DNA from: Agelas oroides
Taxonomy: Eukaryota > Porifera > Demospongiae > Agelasida > Agelasidae
Reading direction: 5' to 3'
Assembly (NCBI GenBank): GCA_949130485.1
Contig: OX422201.1
Span: 5,291,127 to 5,355,126 of the forward strand
DNA: 64,000 bases
Shown here: piece after piece, positions 57,201-64,000 of the stretch
How the letters are laid out: each line of letters begins with the position of its first letter
How positions within the stretch are numbered: position 1 is the first letter of the stretch
Notes under the pieces: generated by a model
Databases searched by the model: none
Told to the model about the DNA's origin: nothing
Seen by the model: only the letters and a program-made list of their open reading frames with translations
Program-made: the position numbers and the translations under genes

Positions 57201-60200
57201 TAATGGTACTGTTTGTCTGGATGTTGACAGCACTATTGTTGTCCATTGAGATTTATGGTGCGGTTACTGCATAGATTCATCCTACTCTTGTTCCCAGGCT
57301 CTTGCCGCTAAGGAGGGGGAGAGCCTGGGAACAAGAGCAGACTCATCCATCCAGGTACGTCACTGGGTTCTAAAAAGCTTTCGAAACTCTTACTTTCTAG
57401 TACTGAAATCAACAGACCATGACCGGTGAGATACATAGTGTTGTGCTAAGACCTCCTGGACGGGTCTGGGCACCAGACAAAGTGGGCATGTGACATTGAG
57501 ATACTACGTCAATGATTGGACGTGCAGTAACTTGGGAGCGGTCCTACCTGATCAGTCTTGGTGTGAGCAGTACCATATTGTGTACAATGTCACGGTAGTG
57601 CCGCTTTAGACGCAGCAGTCTGCAAAAATAGTTCATACACTTAACACAACATGATAATATGTACAACAAGTTTGATACCCTCAATAGAGCATGCTGATTT
57701 GTACGACAGGCTTAACAGCTAGTTGCCTGGTAACGAGGCTAAGTATGCTGATATGTACGACTTGCTTGATGCACTTAACACAGCATGCTAGTATAATTAT
57801 GTACTTACACAACATGACAATTTTGATGCATTTGATGCACTTAACACAGCATGCTAGTATATGTACTTACACAACATGACAATTTTGATGCATTTGATGC
57901 ACTTAACACAGCATGCTAGTATATGTACTTACACAACATGACAATTTTGATGCATTTGATGCACTTAACACAGCATGCTAGTATGTACTTACGTAACAAC
58001 ATGACAATTTTGATGCATTTGATGCACTTAACACAGCATGCTAGTATATGTACTTACACAACATGACAATTTTGATGCATTTGATGCACTTAACACAGCA
58101 TGCTAGTATATGTACTTACACAACATGACAATTTGATGCATTTGATGCACTTAACACAGCATGCTAGTATGTACTTACGTAACATGACAATTTTGATGCA
58201 TTTGACACACTTAACACAGCATGCTAGTATATGTACTTACACAACATGACAATTTTGATGCATTTGATGCACTTAACACAGCATGCTAGTATGTGTACTT
58301 ACACATGACAATTTTGATGCATTTGATGCACTTAACACAGCATGCTAGTATGTGTACTTACACAACATGACAATTTTGATGCATTTGATGCACTTAACAC
58401 AGCATGCTAGTATATGTACTTACACAACATGACAATTTGATGCATTTGATGCACTTAACACAGCATGCTAGTATGTACTTACACAACATGACAATTTTGA
58501 TGCATTTGATGCACTTAACACAGCATGCTAGTATATGTACTTACACAACATGACAATTTGATGCATTTGATGCACTTAACACAGCATGCTAGTATGTACT
58601 TACACAACATGACAATATTGATGCATTTGATGCACTTAACACAGCATGCTAGTATATGTACTTACGTAACATGACAATTTGATGCATTTGATGCACTTAA
58701 CACAGCATGCTAGTATATGTACTTACACAACATGACAATTTTGATGCATTTGATGCACTTAACACAGCATGCTAGTATATGTACTTACACAACATGACAA
58801 TTTGATGCATTTGATGCACTTAACACAGCATGCTAGTATATGTACTTACACAACATGACAATTTGATGCATTTGATGCACTTAACACAGCATGCTAGTAT
58901 GTACTTACGTAACATGACAATTTTGATGCATTTGACACACTTAACACAGCATGCTAGTATATGTACTTACACAACATGACAATTTTGATACATTTGATGC
59001 ACTTAACACAGCATGCTAGTATGTACTTACACAACATGACAATATTGATACATTTGATGCACTTAACACAGCATGCTAGTATATGTACTTACGTAACAAC
59101 ATGACAATTTTGATGCATTTGATGCACTTAACACAGCATGCTAGTATATGTACTTACACAACATGACAATTTTGATACATTTGATGCACTTAACACAGCA
59201 TGCTAGTATGTACTTACACAACATGACAATATTGATACATTTGATGCACTTAACACAGCATGCTGATTTAACAATTATGAGCATGCTAGGTAATATCTGC
59301 ACCAGTGGTAAGTTTGGTACAAATGGGAGAGGAGGCCTGACACAGTTATGTGTGCTACGCGTTAATGAACATTTCAAGGACTAGAAACCGTCAATATGAG
59401 AATTGGAAATGCTCTACGGCCAAGGACATGACAGATTCGAGAGGATTTGTGCGATGCTGAAGGTATCTTGCTAGTCCGAAGCTACAATTTGTGTGACCTC
59501 CTGAGAGCCAGATGATCAATCTGAACCAAATAGGCAGCTTCAGCCTTGACGAAATACTCCTCAACCAAGTGAGCCTAGCAGGCAAGAAGCTTCTGACACC
59601 TACGTAGAAATTGGCTTCTGACACCTACGCTGCTGAAATGATGGAATGCAGCAGGTTAGCAATTAACCTGATAATCAAGATCATGTGTCAATGTGTATGA
59701 CATGACTCGTGTCGGACCTCTTATGAACAGTGGTATAATTGGGGCGAGCCTGAGCGAGCCCCACACTAGCGTGACTGCATTGTGCACGCGTGTGTGTATC
59801 TATGCGCATATATATATATGCTTGCATGCTTGGACCGACCACTTACCGGAAATTTTAAATGAGCGCATTCAAATATTTCACGAAGATCGATATCGCGATA
59901 TCGTAAAGCATGTGAAGGCCAGTGGAGGGCTACTGTCAGAGTGCAGCGTCATGGACCCGGAGCGAAGACGACTGAAGTTGAAGCACGTGTGGCACTGGTT
60001 TGTGCTTCTACCGACGACGGCAGACCGCTCACAGGCGGTGCAAATTTAATATGGACGGTTGTTGACTACTCAGAAACCAGTAGTTTAGTCGGTGTAAAGC
60101 TTATTCCATGCATGTGTAGCCACGTTAGCAGCCCTGGCAGGTCGGTTTCAGGTCAGGGCCATGCACATTAAAACAGCACTCATAAACGCCATGAAATCCA

Positions 60201-62854
60201 GCTCATGATTTCAGTATAAAGCTTGGTCCATGCATGTGTAGCCCAGGATGGAGAAATTGCTGCAACTTGTTGGCATATGCGTCATCAGGTTTGGCTTATT
60301 ACGCTCATGTAACAGTAGACAGTGACAAATCCTGCTGTGTGCCATGAAAGTTAATACGACATTTAAAGCAAATCAAAAACCATTTTAAAGCCCCCTGTGA
60401 ATGGTAAATGGATGTGCATGTAGGAGGATAATTGACTTGATATATTACATCACTCATCAGTGACATAATATCCTGTATCAGCTTGCTCAGGCTCGCCCCC
60501 ACAATGTTCTACATTTTCTAGTAAATAATGTATCATGTGAGTTCTACTCAGTACCTGATGAGTTTGATGGGCCGTACGACGACAAGGAAACCGTAAGTGG
60601 GGTCAGTCTCCAAGGCAAGTGTTATGAGGCTTACCACAATCACAAGAAAGTCAACACTAGGGAAAGATATTGATGAACAGTTAATGACCTGCAGTTGCCG
60701 ATGGAGGTACAGCTCACAACTCACACATGCCAGAGCTTCCGGAAGTAGTTGAGGGGACCGTAACCAATAATCCTCAATATGATCTCCACGCAGTAGACTA
60801 TGGGAGGGAGCACATGTGTGCACTTAATACTGTGCAGCTGGCTATACTGCTATCCTCGTACCCAGGCCTTCCAGGTTTGGCCACTTATCGTAAGCAATCA
60901 AAAACTGGATGCTTGGAATGGCCAGGGAATAAGGACATGCTCCTGCTTTGTATGATTGCATACACAACAGAGCTCAATATTAACGACCTCCCTCATTTCT
61001 CCCTCACCCACCGTCCACTCCTTTCTACTTACACCTTCCCTTTCTTTCTTTCTTTCTTTCCCTCCCTCCCTCCCTCCCTCCCTCCCTCCCTCCCTCCCTC
61101 CCTCCCTCCCTCCCTCCCTCCCTCCCTCCCTCCCTCCCTCCCTCCCTCCCTCACTCCCTCAATCCCACAGACTCAATCAGACTTACTTCCAACAAACACT
61201 AAAGAAACTGGCAACACTTTGTGCATCATCTCGTACCGTTGGTTTGACTCTGAAATGGAGAACACCAGATGTGTGTTACAGTTTATCGTTACAGTTTATA
61301 TATACAAGTTGCCATGGTGATAGTTACATCTTACGTTGTATATTCAGTGCATAGACAACCAAGAAGACTGTGTTGGCAAGGACGACAATATCTGGAGTTT
61401 GGGCGAAGAGGAGGTGAATAGCATGCAGCTAAGGTGTACTGTCATCTTGTCTACTTTGGCAGCCTTGTTCCAAGAGGCCTTCACCATCTCTGATTATTGA
61501 TTGCTTGCAGTATGTAAATATGGAAATGGCCTCATCCCCAGGATCAGGGTTGCAGTATGGAAATGAAATAGTGCCAAGTTTCACACAGGGACAATTCTGT
61601 AGATTAGTCAAAAGATTTTGAGTTGAAGTGGCTGTCATTCTGTACACACTAGTAAGCTGAGACACTTACTCATCAATCTGTTGAACCACGACCATTTCAC
61701 CAGTGTCTTGACAGCTGTGCAGCAGAAAGATGCATTAGTGAAGGTGATGAAAGACTTGTACCCAGGTGGGGTCAGACGGGAGAGGGAGCTGCCTATTGGC
61801 CTGACTATATCTTGGGTCCTTTGTTAATATGGTTTATGTGGAGCAAGCTGCATGGAGTTCATACAGTTTGTAACCTAGGCAACACATAAGAATGATGCTC
61901 GTATCTCATTTCTATATTCCTTCCTGGGGGGTGATGCCATCGCTAGGCAACATGTTATACATAATAGTAATGTTTGGCTTCTGAAACACACCAAGTTTCA
62001 AATTGGTACATTCTATGTGGCATTGTCTATAGTTGGGTTGAATCCATAGTTTTGTGAGGACACAGAATCTGTGCAACCATGCAGATCTGTAAACCCCTAT
62101 GGGTGGAGAGATATGGGGATGGCCTAGCCTCGTACCTACCTTTTAAAAAAGCTTTGATCCCCCTGGGAAAGCAAGCGTACCAAAGAATATCCTCCCCATC
62201 AATGGTTACCTGAGAGGAAAAGTCTTGATCAAGGATATTTCAACTACTTCATGTTTAGTGAAGTGACAGCCATACTGCTCTATATCTAGACTAGGGTGAA
62301 CTTGACGTGAAGAGTTCAATTAAGTGAGTAGTGAAATTCAGACTTGAAGTCACATGACTCAAGTTCTATTAACATTTAGGTTGAAGTCACATGACTCAAG
62401 TTCTATTAACATTTAGGTTTACAGCAACGGAAGGACTTATAGGCCATTAAAGTAAGTTTACTCTGCCTACAAATGTACGGCCATTAAAGTAAGTTTACTC
62501 TGCTTCACTATATTACCCAATGTGTAGTAGTCACACCCGGCCACCTTAATTGGCACATGTTGCTATGACTATCATTAAAAGTACTTGAACCACTCACAAA
62601 TATATTTCAAGGTAGCACATTACAGCTAAGAATGTATATTAATTAGTACTTCTGCCAATTTCCACTGATTGTCAATTGGCTCACAGCTGGTGATATATAA
62701 TCGACCTAACAACAATTGCCATGGTTACTTACCTGCTTCCATTTGAAGTCAATCATCTCATAGAAGCTGTAGAACTCCTCGAGACTGATCTTTGTGTGTT
62801 GTTCCTCGGGGTTACAGTGGAGAGCTTTGAAGATACACATCACTTGCCACTCAG

Positions 62855-62893
<39 letters not shown>

Positions 62894-63753
62894 AGTAATG
62901 CATATAATATCATGTATAAGTGTATGCATGTGTGTTCACTCATGTGCATGTAGTGAGTGCATAATGTGTGTGTGTGTGTGTGTGTGTGTGCACGAGTAAT
63001 GCATATAATATCATGTATAAGTGTATGCATGTGTGTTCACTCATGTGCATGTAGTGAGTGCATAATGTGTGTGTGTGTGTGTGTGTGTGTGCGCGAGTAA
63101 TGCATATAATATCATGTATAAGTGTATGCATGTGTGTTCACTCATGTGCATGTAGTGAGTGCATAACGTGTGTGTGTGTGTGTGTGTGTGTGCACAATTG
63201 TATGTTTGTATAGTATGCAGTGTAAGTGAAACCTGTTGTGATAGACTAAGGCAGCTTTCTCTTTACTATGGCCACTACTCCTGGTCCCAGTTGTACTAAT
63301 CCTGTGCATAGCGTCCTGGGTAAAGCAACCACCTGTCTTAAATTGACCAGTGTGTACCGAGAAGGGGGAGACACATGCATGTACATTGTGTGCATGTAGA
63401 GTTATTATTACACAATGAAGGTAGTGAACTAGTGGGTGAAGGTCAGTACATCTGACAAGAGAGTTATTACACGATGAAGGTAGTGAACTAGTGGGTGAAG
63501 AAGGTCAGTACATCTGACAAGAGAGTTATTACACGATGAAGGTAGTGAACTAGTGGGTGAAGAAGGTCAGTACATCTGACAAGAGAGTTATTACACGATG
63601 AAGGTAGTGAACTAGTGGGTGAAGAAGGTCAGTGCATCTGTGGCTGTGTGCTCACGTATGCGTGGCTTGTACTGCTGCATGAAGAGGAGGAAGTCATGGA
63701 ACCTGATCCCATCATGATCAGCTAGGACATTGTATGCACGAAGAAGGGCCTCC
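53125..63753 (-). CDS. TPCN1: Two-pore channel, TPC1-like; 3' part, gene continues past the right edge
   Basis: Endolysosomal cation channel family with two six-helix domains per chain. Sixteen exons are visible: 63753-63656, 62854-62733, 62209-62140, 61714-61670, 61391-61335, 60797-60725, 60656-60555, 57619-57548, 56788-56702, 56023-55914, 55808-55762, 55480-55397, 54719-54599, 54228-54074, 53711-53634 and 53244-53125. They join in phase into 480 aa. The first two code the EF-hand-like linker (ISLEEFYSFYEMIDFKWK). Domain II follows: S1, S2 (YCVEIILRIIGYGPLNYF), S3 (VDFLVIVVSLITLALET), S4 (VVVRPIKLIRLLRLKRHYR), S5 (VIYYSFAIIGMEIF), a glycosylatable loop (NTS, NAT), the pore VVNNWYIIM, and S6 (VIAFIVEAFVFR). 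Domain I lies outside the window. S4 keeps Arg at spacing +6 and +3, the pattern of voltage-sensing TPCs. Exon 54719-54599 ends inside a minisatellite, so its donor is the least certain. Confidence 0.93.
53255..53440. repeat. GGGA/GGAAGG purine tract before the last TPC exon
   Basis: On the sense (minus) strand this is a CCTTCC-rich tract that merges into the acceptor of the last exon. Confidence 0.9.
53790..53940. repeat. About 55-bp tandem repeat, 2.7 copies
   Basis: AAACATCCCAAATGAGGGTA units in a TPC intron. Confidence 0.9.
54231..54277. repeat. (GT)n run at a TPC acceptor
   Basis: On the minus strand it is (CA)n ending in CAG, directly at the acceptor of the exon starting at 54228, replacing a normal pyrimidine tract. 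Confidence 0.95.
54386..54640. repeat. 54-bp tandem repeat overlapping a TPC exon end
   Basis: About 4.5 units containing CATGCATTCAC and ACATGTCATGCATGTGTTTA. On the minus strand each unit carries GCATGGAAG followed by GTAAAC, the sequence used as donor by the exon that ends at 54599. Confidence 0.95.
54780..55079. mobile_element. TA-target MITE with GACTCCTTTCTGAGCATTCG ends, 300 bp
   Basis: The ~60-bp ends are inverted copies with few mismatches; TA flanks both sides (54778-54779, 55080-55081). The centre has a 52-bp direct duplication (GTCAGTACTCATGCTGATG, twice). In a TPC intron. Confidence 0.88.
55185..55375. repeat. Tandem array of foldback-element ends
   Basis: Seven or so copies of a 27-36-bp module, GGCCTGGGAATGAGGCTAGTGGAACCA with variants. 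GCCTGGGAACGAGGCTA is the right end of the 9-bp-target foldback family, so the terminus of one element has been amplified in tandem. Confidence 0.85.
55600..55740. repeat. 36-bp pyrimidine tandem repeat
   Basis: CCTCCCCTTTCTTTCCTTCT and CTCCTCTTCCCCTCCG modules, about four copies, in a TPC intron. Confidence 0.92.
56331..56519. repeat. 63-bp tandem repeat, three copies
   Basis: Units begin CGACTTGTTTTGACTGCC at 56331, 56394 and 56457. The unit is open on the plus strand (QRPSVVTQWLAAEKL), but no gene context supports coding. Two TAGTAGCC-type motifs upstream (56190, 56245) may mark an older element. Confidence 0.93.
56795..57010. repeat. (GGAGGGAGAA)n purine tract
   Basis: Over 200 bp of purines. 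On the TPC sense strand it is the pyrimidine tract ahead of the exon starting at 56788. Confidence 0.95.
57283..57339. mobile_element. Foldback element, related to the TAGCCTCGTTCCCAGG family, 57 bp
   Basis: TACTCTTGTTCCCAGGCTC to GAGCCTGGGAACAAGAGCA hairpin with 9-bp flanks GATTCATCC (57274-57282) and GACTCATCC (57340-57348), one mismatch. The outermost bases differ from the main family. Confidence 0.8.
57745..59265. repeat. About 62-bp tandem repeat in a TPC intron, about 24 copies
   Basis: Units contain ACATGACAATTTTGATGCAT, TTGATGCACTTAACACAGCA and TGCTAGTATATGTACTTAC. Length differs between units by small indels. On the TPC sense strand every unit carries GTAAGTAC after TGT or TAC, a near-consensus 5' splice donor. 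Confidence 0.97.
59749..60499. mobile_element. Dispersed inverted-repeat element with GGGGCGAGCCTGAGC ends
   Basis: Begins GGGGCGAGCCTGAGCGAGCC, ends GCTCAGGCTCGCCCC, about 750 bp. Parts recur at 11725-12289. No transposase or target duplication was found. It lies in the TPC intron next to the exon starting at 60656. Confidence 0.65.
61040..61156. repeat. (CTTT)n(CCCT)n microsatellite
   Basis: A pure run of about 110 bp in a TPC intron. Confidence 0.97.
62345..62505. repeat. Two short direct duplications in a TPC intron
   Basis: GAAGTCACATGACTCAAGTT (37 bp in all) is repeated at 62346 and 62384, and GGCCATTAAAGTAAGTTTAC at 62442 and 62479. Confidence 0.85.
62855..63192. repeat. Compound repeat: (GT)n plus 75-bp unit, three copies
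   Basis: A period of about 105 bp combines a (GT)10-16 run with GTAATGCATATAATATCATG ... GTAGTGAGTGCATAA. On the minus strand the first (CA)n run ends at the acceptor of the TPC exon starting at 62854. Confidence 0.95.
63395..63640. repeat. 62-65-bp tandem repeat, four copies
   Basis: GAGTTATTACACGATGAAGG units directly downstream, on the sense strand, of the TPC exon that ends at 63656. Confidence 0.95.
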
Positions 63754-63759
63754 CTGGAA

Positions 63760-64000
63760 GAGAGGGAGGGAGGAGAGAAGGGAGGGAGGGAGGTGAAGAG
63801 AGAGAGAGAGAGAGAGGGGGGGGGGGGGGGGGTGGGGGAGGACAAAAGATAAGAGGGAGGGAGAAAAGGCAGGAGGAAGGAAGAGAGGGAGAAAGAGAGA
63901 GAGGGGGTGGGAGGTGGAGGGAAGGAGGGAGGGAAGGAGCGAGTGAAGGGAGAAGAGAGAGGGAATGCGAGAAGGTGAGAGGGTGGGAGGGACTTCTAAA
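63760..64000. repeat. GA/GGGA purine tract to the window edge
   Basis: Includes (GA)n followed by a 17-base G run near 63818-63831. On the TPC sense strand this is the pyrimidine tract ahead of the exon starting at 63753. No further exon is seen before the edge. Confidence 0.9.

Noticed and set aside
60727-61354. Long plus-strand frames with poly Pro-Ser-Leu
   Set aside because: They come from the (CCCT)n run and overlap a TPC exon on the other strand.
62706-62903. A start codon upstream of the TPC linker exon, suggesting a short separate gene
   Set aside because: The frame is an internal exon: acceptor, donor and phases fit the TPC chain, and its sequence matches the TPC1 inter-domain linker.

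Overview
The window is nuclear DNA from an animal. All protein genes are split by GT-AG introns (one single-exon gene excepted), and the gene set is metazoan: phosphoserine phosphatase, a CCDC157 homologue, an ERI-type exonuclease, a TLCD3-type TLC protein, malectin, chaperonin subunit CCT6 and a two-pore channel. Mostly short introns, close gene spacing and many small inverted-repeat elements suggest an invertebrate, perhaps a sponge or cnidarian. The species cannot be fixed from the sequence alone.

Layout. Positions 1-11598 are a tandem satellite with a 192-bp unit that runs off the left edge and shows higher-order duplication. Positions 11599-17113 hold repeats and no gene I can support. 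From 17114 to 28415 lie two tandem phosphoserine phosphatase genes on the minus strand, with a plus-strand coiled-coil gene between them. A CCDC157 homologue (minus) follows at 29665-34951, an ERI3-like exonuclease (plus) at 36408-37097, a TLC-domain gene (plus) at 37731-40468, malectin (minus) at 41369-43661, CCT6 (plus, complete, 18 exons) at 43766-52362, and the 3' two-thirds or so of a two-pore channel gene (minus) from 53125 past the right edge. I rebuilt exons by checking splice sites and codon phase at every junction. CCT6 gives 534 aa, malectin 272 aa, CCDC157 862 aa, and the two phosphatases 293 and 292 aa.

Function. The genes are ordinary cell-biology genes with no sign of one shared pathway: serine synthesis, centrosome/Golgi-type coiled coils, RNA trimming, sphingolipid-type membrane enzymes, ER glycoprotein quality control, cytosolic protein folding and endolysosomal ion release. 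Malectin and CCT6 start head to head only 104 bp apart, so they probably share a promoter.

The most unusual material is in the non-coding DNA. At least nine short elements end in TAGCCTCGTTCCCAGG-like inverted repeats; most are flanked by 9-bp direct repeats, as Mutator-like elements are. One of them, inside an intron of the first phosphatase gene, carries an open fragment of a RecQ-type helicase. This is a Pack-MULE-like gene capture. Several intronic minisatellites carry splice-site sequences in every unit: CCT6 intron 3 repeats its own acceptor plus the first 9 bases of exon 4, and a two-pore-channel exon ends inside a repeat that multiplies its donor. A hammerhead-ribozyme-like motif lies near 27.5 kb.
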